The position numbers were made by a program, and so were the translations under genes. From contig QPMI01000265.1 in the NCBI GenBank assembly GCA_004431415.1, positions 24,738-88,737 of the forward strand: a stretch of 64,000 nt of DNA, given 5' to 3'. How positions within the stretch are numbered: position 1 is the first letter of the stretch; each line of letters begins with the position of its first letter. The stretch is from Cyanophora paradoxa (lineage: Eukaryota; Glaucocystophyceae; Cyanophorales; Cyanophoraceae). Below the pieces are notes generated by a model. It saw nothing but the letters and a program-made list of their open reading frames with translations. It had not been told where the DNA came from and searched no databases. Below are positions 54,118 through 64,000 of the stretch, piece after piece.

Positions 54118-57100
54118 TCAGGCGAGGGAGCGGACGAAGGCGGAGACGTCGAACTCCTCGTACTGTGCCTCGTCGGCGAGCTCCTCGAGGCCGGCCAGCA
54201 CGGCCGCGACCCCCTTGCCCCCCGCGAGGGCGCCCCGCGGGCCGGCGGCCTCCCCCTCGGGGGCGAGGGAGAGGAGGTCGACGACGTTGCCCGTGTCCAT
54301 GCTCTTCATCGACGCGTTCTCCGCGTTCACGACGGCGTTCGCCACGCCCACCTTGAACTGCTGCAGCGACATGATCCGCTCCTCCAGGGTGCGCCGCGTG
54401 ACGAGGCGGTAGACGTTGACGACGCGGCGCTGCCCGATGCGGTGCGCCCGGTCCATCGCCTGCAGGTCCTTCATCGGGTTCCAGTCGTGCTCCTGCCCGC
54501 CCCGCCGCGCGTGAGCTGCGCCGGGGCGGGGGGGCGGGGGCGGCGGACGAGGAAGATGACGACGTCGGCGGCGGTGAGGTTGAGGCCGAGGCCGCCGACG
54601 TGCGTGGTGAGGAGCAGGCAGTCGATGCTCGCGTCCGCGTTGAAGCGCTCCACCACCGCCTGCCGCCGCCCCGCCTCCACCGACCCTGCCCCCGCCCCGC
54701 TCACGCCCCGCCGCCCCCGCGCGGGGCCGGCCGCCGGCGCACCGTCGAGGCGGAGGAAGGTGACGGAGGGCATGTGCCGCCGGAAGAGGTCCTGCGCCCC
54801 GCTCGTCCCCCGGCCGGCGGGGCGGGCAGGGGGGGGGGGGGGGGGGGGGGGGGGGGCGGGCCTCCTCGACGCAGTCGAGCATGGACTTGAGCTGCGCGAA
54901 GATGAGGACGCGGTGCTGCCCGGGGGCGCCCTCCGCCCCCTGCCATCCGCCTCCTCGCCGCCGCCGCCGCCGCCGATGCCGCACTCGGTGAGGAGGTCGC
55001 GGAGCGCGGCGAGCTTGGGTGCGTGGGCGAGGTCGTGCAGGTCGGAGCCAGCGCGCGCCAGCTCCGCCTCCAGCGCCCCCCGCCGCGGGTGGCCCTCCAA
55101 CGCGAGCCGCGGGTGGCTGCACACCTTCCGCAGGTACTGCAGCGCCTGCAGCGCGCCCCGCCGGCCCCCGCGCGGGCCTCGCCGGCGGCGAGCTGGGCGA
55201 TGGCGGCCTCGACGCCGCCGCGGGCGGCCGAGTGGGAGAACTCCTCGTAGAGGCGGGCCTGCAGGGGCGAGAGCTCGCAGTGGCGGTCCTGGATGATCTT
55301 CGGGGGCAGGTCGCGGAGGACTGCGGGGCGTCGGGCGGGGCGGCGGGGGCGGGGCGGGCGGGCGGCACCGTCCTCCTTCATACGGCGGAGGACGAAGGGG
55401 AGGACCTGCTTGTGGAGGGCCTCCATCGCCAGCGCCCCCGCCTCCCGCTCCGCCCCGCTGCACTTCCCGCCCCGCGCCGCCAGGATCGGCTTCCTGCGCC
55501 CGCCTCGCGCCCGGGGGAGCGGGGCGGGGCGGGGGCGGGGGGCGGGCCCGTAGGCGGCGTGGAAGGCGCGCTCGGAGCCGAGGAAGCCGGGCATGAGGAA
55601 GTCGAAGAGGGACCAGAGCTCGTGCGCGCTGTTCTGGATGGGGGTCCCCGAGAGCAGCAGCCGGTGCGCCGCCGGCAGGCCCTTCACCGCCCGCGCCACC
55701 TTGCTCTGCCCCGCCCCTCAGGCCCCCGCGGCGGGGCGGGGCGGGGCGGGGGGGGCGGGGCGGGGCGGGCCTTGGGGTTCTTGATGACGTGGCCCTCGTC
55801 GAGGACGAGGTAGGACCACGCGAGGCGCGCCAGCGCCTCCCCGTCCCCCCGCACCGCCTGCGCCCCGCTCGCCCCCCGCCAGGCCCGGCCCGGCCAGGCG
55901 CAGGGCGGGGCGGGCCTCGTAGCTGGTGACGACGAGGCCGGTGTGGCGGGCGGTGCGGAGCTCCTCGAGGACGCGCTGCCGCGCCCCGGGCGTCCCCGCG
56001 TACGACACCGCCGTCAGCGCCTCCGCCTGCGCTCCGCCCCGCTCGCGCCGCCCGGGGCCCGGCGCGGCGCGGGGCGGGGCGGACTGGGAGGAAGCGGTGG
56101 CACTCGTTGACCCAGTGGTCGACGAGGGTGGCGGGGCAGACGACAAGGGAGGGGAGCTCGCGGGCCCCCTCCCGCCGCAGCCGCGCGTGGTGGCTCCCCA
56201 CCATGCACAGCGTCTGCAGCGTCTTCCCCAGGCCCATGTCTGCCCCCGCGTCAGCGGCGGGGGCGGGGCGGGGCGGGGGCGGGGGCGGGCGGGCCGTCGC
56301 AGAGGGCGCCGTGGAGGTGGAAGCGGTTGAGGAAGGCCATCCAGGAGAGGCCGTCGCGCTGGTAGGGGCGCAGCTCCGCCCGCACCGCCACCACCGGCTC
56401 GAACGGCTCCACCTTCGACCCGTCGAAGAGCTGCTCCAGGAAGCGCCCCTCCCGCTCCCGCGCCGCCCGCAGGTGCCCCGGCACGCCCTCTGGCAGCGGG
56501 GCCCCCTCCTGCGGGGCGGTGAGCGGGGCGGGGGCCGGCGGGGAGGAGGCGCGCCTGGAGGGGCACGAGGCGGACGAGGGCGGCGAAGCAGCGCGCCGCC
56601 GAGGAGCGCACCGCCTCCAGCGGGTCCGACATGCGCGACAGGCATGGCACCACCTGCGGGCCCTCAGGCCCCCGCCGGGCGCCCCCGGGGCGGGCGGGGG
56701 CGCACGAAGAAGGCGGCGTAGGGGGCGATGCGGAAGCCCATCGCCTCGATCACGTCTGCGGCGCGTCACGCGCGCAGCGGCGCCGGCGGGGGGGCGCCTA
56801 CGGGCGACGGCCTCCGCGGCCCGAGGCGCGCCGGCGGCTCGTCGGCGCGCAGGAGGAGCGGGAGGACGGCCTCGACGACGGCGCAGACGGCCGCCGGGCC
56901 GCAGTGCGCGCAGCAGGCGGCGGCGGCGCGGGCGGCCATCGCGCGTGCCCCGCGTGGGGCGAGCGGAGGGCGGCGACGAGGCCCGGGAAGGCCTCGTCGA
57001 GGGCGCGGCGCTGGACGGCGGGGTGCAGCGCCGGCGCCAGCGCCGCCAGCACGTGCAGCGCCTCCAGCAGCGCCTGTCCCGCCTCTGGCGCCGCCCGCCG

Positions 57101-57310
57101 GGCCCCACGCTCGGCCCGCCGGCGCCGCGCAGGGGCTGCAGGGCGGCCCAGAGGGCGGGGGCGGCTTCGGGAGGGCCGCCCCGGAGCGGCGGGCGACGGC
57201 GCGCAGGGCCGCCTCGGCGCCCTCGCGCGCCCGCGCGGCGGCGGGGTCGGCGGGGAGGGACCCCGCCGCCCCCTCGCCCTCCTCGATCAGCCCGAGGCCG
57301 GCAACCTCCC

Positions 57311-57341
<31 letters not shown>

Positions 57342-60300
57342 GCCCCGGCCCCGCCCCGCCTTCTTCTTCGTCCCGCCCGCCTCCGCCGCGGGGGCGGCCC
57401 GCGAAGCCGCCCGCCGCGCGCTCGGCGGAGAGGGCGGCGTCTGGGGCGGGGTCAGAGGGGCCGGCGGGGCGGGGCGGGCCGGGCCGGGCCGGGGACGGCG
57501 GCGCGGTCGGCGGTGGCGTCGCGGAGGAGGACGCGGAGGAGCTTCCCGTTGGGGCACGGCCGCCGCTCCGCGCACGCCGCCAGCAGCGCCGCCACCGCCC
57601 CCGCCGCCCGCTCCCGCAGCGCCCCTCCTCCTCCCGCTGCCCCCGTCGCCCGCCGCCGCGCAGGGGCCGGCGGGGCGGGGCCGCACGCGGAGGGCCCCGA
57701 GGAGGGCGTGGATGACGGGGTTGAGCTTCGCCGGCAGCTGCCCCGCCGCCACCGCCGCCTCCGCCGCCGCCCCGCGACCGCCGTCTGCGCCGCCTCGCGC
57801 GCCGCCTGCCGGGCCGGCTCGGGCGGGGCCGGCGGGCGGGGCGGGGCGGCGCACGCGGAGGGCGGCGGCGGAGGCGAGCACGCGCTGCGCGGCAGCGCGG
57901 CCGGCGTCGGCCTCGGGCCCCTTCCCGCGGGGCAGAGCTCCCCCAGCGCCCGCTCCGCCTGCCGCCGCCGTCAGCGCCGCCGTCCGTCCGGCGCGCGGCG
58001 GCGGCGGACCAGCTTTTCGGCGGCGTCGGGCGCGAGGGGGCCGCCGGCGCCGAGGAGCGCGTCGGGGCCCCCGCGCGGCGCAGCGCCGCGACGAGCGCCG
58101 CGGCGTCGCCTGCGCGCGTGAGGCGGCGCGGCGGGGCCGGGGCGCGGGGCCGCACCGCGCAGCTGCCCACGAGGGGCGCCAGCTCCGCCAGCGCCTCCCC
58201 GCGGGGTCCCGCCTGCCGCCGCCTGAGCCCGGGGCCGGCAGCGCGCGAGGGGCGCCCGCACCCGCCCTCGGCGCCCTCGAGGATGGCGTGCAGGCGGGCG
58301 AGGAGCTGCCCCGCCAGCGAGGCCGCCCCCTCCTGCCCCGGGCCTCAGCGCGGGGCCGCTGCGCAAGGCGGCGGGGCGCGCGGCGCACGGGGCCCGGGAG
58401 GCGAGGGCGGGGGCGTGGGCGAGGACGAGGGCGGCGAGGTGGCGCCCCGAGCCCGGGGCCCCCGAGAGCATCTCCAGCAGCGCCCGCTGCCACGCCCCCG
58501 CTCCTGCCCCGCCTCAGGCCCCCGCCCGCGGCGCGGCGCGGGTAGCGGGGCGCGCCTGGGCGGGAGGGCGGTGGCGAGGCGGGCGAGGGCGGGGGCGGCG
58601 GCGAGGCGCAGCCGAACGGCCGCCGCCCGGTCCTCGATCACCCGCGCCGCTGCCGCCGGCGCCGGGCCCAGAGAGCCCTGCCCCTTGTGCCCGTGGCCCC
58701 GCGCCGCCTCGGGAGCCGGCGGCTGCGGCGGGGTGAGCGGATGGAGACGGGGCGGGGGCGCGGGGCGCGCACGGGAGGAGGAGGGCCGGGGGACGGGGCA
58801 GGCCGGGGGCGTGGCGGCGAGGGGCAGGAGGGTCGCAGCGAGGGCGGCGGCGAGGCCCGGCAGCTCGGGGGCCCCGCCGCGAGCAGCGCCTCCCACGCCG
58901 CCGCCGCCGCCGCCGCCACCTCCTGCGGGGCGGTGAGGCGGTGCGGGGCCGGCGTGGCGGGGACACGCACGGGGGCGCCGGGGAAGAGGAGGGCCTGGAA
59001 GACGTGCCGCAGGGCGGCGGCGAGGGCGGGGGCCGGCAGGCGGCCGGCCCCGAGGCCGACACGAGGCGCGCGGCGGTGCCGAGGACGGCGGCGCGCACGC
59101 CGGCCGACTGGTGCTCCACGTACACCCACAGCCGCGGCACCTGCGCCCCGTCACGGCGGGCGCGGCGGGAGGCAGTGGGGTCTCCGCACGAGGTCGCGGG
59201 GCGGGGGCAGCTCGCGGGAGGAGGCCGCCTGGGGCCCGCCGGCGCCGGCGGCGTAGAGGGCGGCTGCGGGGCGTGAGGGGGCGGGCGCGGGGCGGGGCCG
59301 GGCCGGGGCGGGCCGAGGGCGAGGAGGAGGGGCCGCGTGGAGGGCGAGAGGTCGTCGGCGTCGGCGAGGGCGCCCCACAGGGCCCCGCCGCCCCGCCAGC
59401 CCCGCCCCCGCCGCCCCGCCGCCCGCGCCGGCCCCGCGGCGAGGAGGCCCTCCGCCGCCGCCGCCCGCACCTCGTCGTCGGCGTCCTGCAGCCTGCGCGC
59501 CGCAGCGGGCTCGGCATGGGGGGCGGGGTGGGGGGCGGGGCGGGGCGGGCCCGCGGAGGAGGACGGGGGCGACGCGGGGGAGGGCGGCGGGGGCGGCGTC
59601 CTCGCGGGCGGCGAGGAGGTACTTGAGGCCGAGGAGCCCCGCGTGGCGCTGCTCCCACAGCGGCCGCCCCGCCAGCGCCGCCAGCGCCCCCAGCAGCGCC
59701 TGCAGCTCCCCGCCCCGCGTGCCGCGCCAGCGCCCCAGCGCCTGCGCCGCCGTCTCCCGCACCGGCGCCACCGCCTGCCCGCCCTCAGCCGCCCCGCCGC
59801 GGCGGGCGAGCGGGCGGGCGGGCGGGGCGCCTGGTCGGAGCCGTAGTCGGCGAAGCGGTCGAGGGCGAGCACGGCGAGGAGCCCCGCGCCGCACTCCGCC
59901 ACCCGCCCTGCCCCGCGTCGGCGGGGGCGGCGGGGGCGGGGCGGGCGGGGCACCGGGGCGGGGGCGCGGGCCTTGAAGAGCTCGCGGAGGCCGATGGCGG
60001 CCCGTGGCGCGCCTCCCAGCCGGCGCTGCGCGGGGTCGGGGTCGGGGCGCGGGGTGGAGCCCGGGGCGGGGCCGGCACTCGAAGAGGCGCCCCGCGAGCA
60101 GCTCCGCGAGCTCCTCCAGCGGCCCCTCCTCGTCCCCCTCCCCCGCCCCGCCCCCGCCCTCCGCCCCGCCCGGCTCGGCCTCGGGGCCGGGGCCGGCGGC
60201 CGAGGGGAGGGAGGGGAGGGAGGGGGAGCTGGTCATGCCGCCCCCCTCGGCCTTGAGCAGCCGCATGCGCTTGCTCGCCGGCGGGCCCCCCGCGGAGGAG

Positions 60301-61403
60301 ACCTCCGGCGCCGACGAGACGCGCCGCATCGCCGCGCCCCCGCCCCCGCCGGCGAGCTGCGCGACGCGCTGCGGCACCCCTTCCCCTGCTCCTTCCCCGC
60401 CTGCCGCGCCTTCCGCTTCGCCCGGTTCCGCTCCCGCGCGCTCATCCCTCCAGCTCCGCCGCCGACGGGGCCGCCGCCGCCCTGCGGGCCGCCTCGGGCC
60501 CCGCGGCGGGGGCCGGGGGCGGGCGGGCCGGGGCGGGGCGCACGGGGCGGGGCCCGGGGCGAGGGCCATGTCCTCGTCGTCCACCAGGTCGTCGAACACC
60601 TCTGCGCGCCCCGTCGCCCCCGCCCCGCCCGCCCCGCCCCGCCCCCGCACCGCCGAGGGCCGCCGCGGCGCCGGCGGGGGCCTTGTCCGCCTCGACGAGC
60701 CCGATGCGGCCGAGGAGGGCCCGCCGCAGGGCCGCCGCCCGCTCCCGCCGCCCCGCCTCGCTCACGTCCCCCACCTCGTCGTACTCCTGCCGCCGCCTCA
60801 GCGCGGCGCGCCGGCCCCGCGGCGGGCGGGCGCGCCTGGCCTCCGGAAGCGAGCAGCGCCTGCCCATGCTCGAAGACGTGGTTCAGGTCAAAGCCCGCGA
60901 AGCGCAGGACTCCGTCCCCCGCTGCGCCCGCCTCGCTTCTCCCGCTGCCTTCCTCTGCCGCCCCCCGCCATCGCCGGCGGTGGGGGTCAATCGCGGCGGA
61001 TCGGCGGGCGGCACGCACGCTTCACTGGTGGCGGAGGGGGCGGCGCCGCGCGGACGATGGCCTCGATGGCCTGGCCGGCCGCGACGCGCGCGTCCCAGCT
61101 CTTTTTAAAGAGGAAGGGCTCGACCTGCAGGGCGGCCCAGCGCGTGAGCCGCTCTCCGGAATGAGCGCGTGGAGGCGTACACGGCGCAGCAAGCCCCGCA
61201 GGTCGTCCGGCCGCTGCTTCTGCAGCTCGCCAATCTGCTCAGCGGCGCTGCGGCGCGCCTCCGGCGTAGATCCGCCTGCGCGACGTCATTCTCGCACAAC
61301 GTCCGCGATCCTCGCGCAGCAGGCACGCACTCTCAAGCAGGATGCACAGGCGATCGAGTCGGGTCTGACCCTGCCCCTGCTGCGGCCCGCCGACGGTCGC
61401 CAT
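54118..61403 (-). CDS. BTAF1: TATA-binding-protein-associated factor BTAF1/Mot1
   Basis: Mot1/BTAF1 is a Swi2/Snf2 ATPase that strips TBP from DNA. The N terminus (ATG 61403) reads [16 protein letters not shown], then [20 protein letters not shown], as in human BTAF1. A long region of Ala/Leu-rich HEAT-like exons (about 56.6-60.9 kb) follows. The ATPase core is complete: [18 protein letters not shown] (Walker A), [31 protein letters not shown] (Walker B, split by an intron near 55760), [33 protein letters not shown] joined to [17 protein letters not shown] across a GC-AG intron (54792-54861, with a 28-base C tract), [19 protein letters not shown], and [20 protein letters not shown]. The end, [14 protein letters not shown], matches the family tail; stop at 54118. 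Roughly 30 introns, many with near-identical C/G polymers. Confidence 0.93.
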
Positions 61404-61570
61404 GGTGCCTTGTAGGCAACTTCCAAGTGCCGAGGGGCCGCTGGGAGCCTGATCAAGGTGTTGAAGGTGGAACAAGGTGCGCTGGGGGGGATACCGCGAG
61501 CGAGCCCGCTTCGTTGGCAGCTTGCTTGGCGTATCGTAGAGCAGCCGCAGCGCGACCGGAGCGCGCTAAC
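61404..61570. promoter_or_regulatory. divergent promoter region, BTAF1/SMAP gene
   Basis: The 167-bp gap between the two ATGs must serve both directions. Nothing distinctive was seen beyond moderate GC content. Confidence 0.4.
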
Positions 61571-62682
61571 ATGGCCGACGAGGACCGGCGATCGAAGAAG
61601 AAGGAGGCGCGCCGCACTGCCGACTTTCCGCGCGCTGCGAACTCACTCGCGCCCGTGCGCAGCGCGATGAGGATGAGGAGGAGCGCAGGGCCCGCAAGGA
61701 GGCGAAGCGGCGCGAGCGCGAGCGCGCTGAGGCGGAAGCCGAGGAAGGCGAAGCCGCCGAGAGCCCGCGGGACAGCGAAAAGAAGAAAAAGAAGAAGGAG
61801 AAGAAACGAAGCGAGCAGGAGGAGGAAGAAGAGCGCAGCCCTGAGCCAGACGATCGTGAACGCGAGCGGGCGGCGAGGAAGGCGGAGAAGCGTGCCGCGC
61901 GCGAGGCGGCAGCTGCCGCTGAGGCGGAGCAGGAGGCGGAGGAGCCAGCGAAGAAGGAGAAGAAGAAAGACAAGAAGAAGGACGCTAGCGACGAAGACGG
62001 CGAGGTGCACCCCGAAGGAGCTTAGCTACGGGCCGCTGGATGCTGCCCTGGCATCACGCGCTGATCCCGCACATCGAACTCGTGAGCTCAAGCGATTGCG
62101 TACCGACCGAAGCCCGCCGCGCAGGCCAAGAAGAAGAGCAAGGAAGAGCCCGCCGCCGACGAGAGCAACAAGAAGAGGAAGAAGCGGTGGGACGAGACGG
62201 GCGGCTCAGCAGAGGCGCCTAAGGCTAGCGCTAGCGAGTCCGCGAAGCCGGTTGCGCCGGCCCCCGCGGCCCCGGCGCCAGCGGCGGCGCCGGCAGCGAA
62301 CACGGCGAACCTCTCCTTGGAGGACAAGCGCAAGGTGCGGGGGCGCCGTGCCGCGCCGCGTCAGCGGCACTAAGAGAGGCCGCAGATGCTCTGGGCGGGC
62401 AAGGGCGGTAAGAACACGGCAACGTGGGCGGGCGTGGAGCTCGAGGGGGGGGACAGCCGCAAGTGCGCGCCGCGGGGCGTCCGGGGGCCGGCGCCGGCTA
62501 ATTGGGGCCCGGGGACCCTCAGGGACAAGTTCCTGGCCCTGATGGGGGCGAAGAAGGCGGGGAACCAGCCGGCGGCGCCGGTGGGGGCGCCCGCGAACTC
62601 GTCGCTGACCCTCGAGGGGCAGAAGAAGCTCTTTGCGGACCTCGAGAAACAGTACGCCACCAGCATGGCCGGCAGGCGATAG
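61571..62682 (+). CDS. Lys/Glu-rich protein with SMAP (small acidic protein-like) domain
   Basis: ATG 61571 starts MADEDRRSKKKEARRTADF. After an intron the protein is highly charged coiled coil: RDEDEERRARKEAKRRERER, then runs of KKKKKKEKK and ADESNKKRKKRWDETGG (about 62155-62205). The C-terminal domain is LSLEDKRK joined across an intron (about 62335-62384) to MLWAGKGGKNTATWAGVELE, then DKFLALMGAKKAG and QKKLFADLEKQYATSMAGRR, stop 62680-62682. An LW-G-K-K start followed by KFL-LMG and a final helix is the SMAP domain seen in RSRC2 and small acidic protein. Such proteins are nuclear and linked to RNA processing; the precise role here is inference. Confidence 0.72.
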
Positions 62683-62874
62683 CCCAGCAGCAGCCGCGCC
62701 CCCGGCCCACCCCGTTGCCACAATGCTATTCCGATTCAATGATTCAAGATTGTCAAATGCACTGCACGCATCCGCCCCCTGGCCCCTCGCTCGCGTGATC
62801 GCGCAAGCGTCAGCTCGCTGCCGCGCACATGTACAGAGAGTGTCCCAAGCGGGTGGCGGGGACGGTATGAGAGC

Positions 62875-64000
62875 TCACGAGGCCCGCGCGGTCTTTGGGC
62901 TCGAGCGGAACTCGAAGGGGGACCACCCGCCGGTGCCTGGCCCGGGGCTCGCCGTGCCAGCCCCGGCGCCGGGGCCGCCGCCCCCGCCGCTCCCGCCCGA
63001 GGCGGCGGAGGGGAGCTCGTCGGGGCCGCCACTCGCGGGGGCGGGCCCGGCGCCTCGCCGGCCCGCTCCAGCAGCCACGCCACGTCCCTGCGGCCCCGGC
63101 GCGTCGGGCCCCCGGCCCCGCCGCGTCTAGCGGGGGGCGGGGCGCACGGGGAGGCGGCGGCGGCGTCGGCGGCGAGGGCGGCGGTGTGCGGGGGCAGGGG
63201 CGCGCGGGCGGCGCGGGCGTAGCGGAGGGCGGCGGGGAGGCGGGCGGGGCCGGCGGCGGCGAGGAGGTCGGCGACGAGGGCGTGGAGGCCGCAGCGGTGC
63301 AGCGCCGCAAGGGCCCCGTGCGCCAGCGCGGCGCGCTCGCCCGAGGGCGCCGGCCCCGCGAGCGCGAGCGCCCGCAGGGCGAGCACGGGGCAGTCCGGCA
63401 CGAGGCGCGCCGCCTGCGCGCTCGCCAGCTGCCCCCAGCGCCCGCCCAGCGCCAGGGCCTCCAGCAGCGCCTCGCCCACCGCGTGCTGCGCCCCGTCGGG
63501 CCGGGCCCGGGGCGAGGGGCGGGGCGGGGCGGGGCGGGCCTGCGGCTCGACGCCGGCGGCGTGGTAGCTCCGGAGGAGCTCGGTGAGGAGGGCGGCGGCG
63601 TAGGGCGCCTCGGCGCCGCGCAGGGCCGGCAGCAGCACCCGCCCCAGCATCCCGAACTGGTCCACCGCGCACGCCGGCCCCGCCCCGCAGGCCCCCCTCG
63701 AACACGAAGTCCCCCTGTCCCCGCCCCGCTCCTGCCGCCCCGCCCCCTCACCGGCCTCCCGCAGCGCCCCGCCCGCGCGCGGGAGGGCGCACCGGGGCGG
63801 GGAGGGCCCCAAGGAGGCGGTCGCCGGGGGCTCCCTCGGGGCTGCCACGCCGGGGGCGAGGTACCTGCGGGGGCGTCGGGCGGGGCCGCCCGGCGCGGGG
63901 GCGGGGCGGCGGACGTGCAGAGCGCCGCCACGCCGCCCCGCAGGGCCTCCTCGTGGAGGGTGTGGCCGGGCGGCAGCGCCTCCCGCGCGCGCCTGCCGCG
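62875..64000 (-). CDS. RMC1/Mic1-like protein, 3' part (continues past right edge)
   Basis: RMC1 (C18orf8, Mic1 domain) is a helical-repeat partner of the MON1-CCZ1 exchange factor for Rab7 on late endosomes. The exon at about 63550-63670 (DQFGMLGRVLLPALRGAEAP, then LLTELLRSYHAAGV) fits the Mic1 pattern. It is followed by GEALLEALALGGRWGQL, RLVPDCPVLALRALALAG and PARLPAALRYARA (about 63220-63470), which parallel the human segment leading to its ALRFIRG motif. All residues are biased to Ala, Gly, Arg and Pro by the extreme GC. Later exons (RRDVAWLLERAGEAPG, about 63050-63090) precede a Pro/Gly-rich tail; stops at 62875 and 62736 in different frames are both possible ends. An alternative is an unrelated alpha-solenoid protein. 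Confidence 0.45.

Noticed and set aside
63127-63705. CNOT2-like match (QFGMLG string near 63650)
   Set aside because: Only the short string resembles NOT2; the following helices fit the Mic1/RMC1 pattern better.
1-64000. CRISPR arrays, operons, ribosome-binding sites, tRNA and rRNA genes
   Set aside because: The window is eukaryotic nuclear sequence. No regularly spaced repeat-spacer structure was seen, and no cloverleaf or rRNA core sequence was recognised by eye; a tRNAscan or Infernal run would be needed to exclude small RNAs.

Overview
The window is eukaryotic nuclear DNA, very probably from a photosynthetic alga. The genes contain many short introns and encode purely eukaryotic proteins: augmin, primase-polymerase alpha, Prp31, an N-degron ubiquitin ligase, Mad1, BTAF1 and SRP9. 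The oxidosqualene cyclase carries the three residues that mark cycloartenol synthases. The Cpn60 precursor has a plastid-type leader with a phenylalanine close to its start (MDHAFVV), as described for glaucophyte and red-algal transit peptides. A glaucophyte such as Cyanophora is my best guess; this is inference, and nothing in the window names the organism.

Layout, left to right: HAUS4-like (-) diverging from POLA2 (+); a MITE-like element; squalene synthase (-); PRPF31 (-); a large UBR-type E3 ligase (+, about 13.0-20.8 kb); SRP9 (-) diverging from mitochondrial acyl carrier protein (+); WDR25-like (-) diverging from a small FAMeT-like gene (+) that runs into a second MITE copy; a palindrome-rich gene desert (25.1-26.2 kb); MAD1 (-); a satellite array (29.6-36.0 kb) split by a 4.45-kb poly(A)-ended insertion; cycloartenol synthase (+); plastid Cpn60 (-) diverging from a multi-GAF/PAS adenylyl cyclase (+); QCR7 (-); a 4.18-kb segment bounded by perfect 71-bp inverted repeats and holding unidentified genes; BTAF1/Mot1 (-) diverging from a SMAP-domain protein (+); and the 3' part of an RMC1/Mic1-like gene (-) leaving the right edge.

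Functionally this is an ordinary gene-dense stretch, not an operon-like system. Two steps of sterol synthesis are present (squalene synthase and cycloartenol synthase), as are two spindle genes (HAUS4, MAD1) and two mitochondrial genes (ACP, QCR7). The unusual content is the intron biology (many GC-AG introns made of C/G polymers with a CTGAC-like branch site), the nested repeat and insertion locus at 29.6-36 kb, and the inverted-repeat segment at 49.6-53.8 kb. Genes fall into two classes: moderate GC with ordinary introns (POLA2, SQS, PRPF31, WDR25, HAUS4), and extreme GC with 45-70-bp polymer introns (UBR, MAD1, CAS, Cpn60, cyclase, BTAF1, RMC1). Exon limits were worked out by eye, so gene spans are more reliable than every internal junction.
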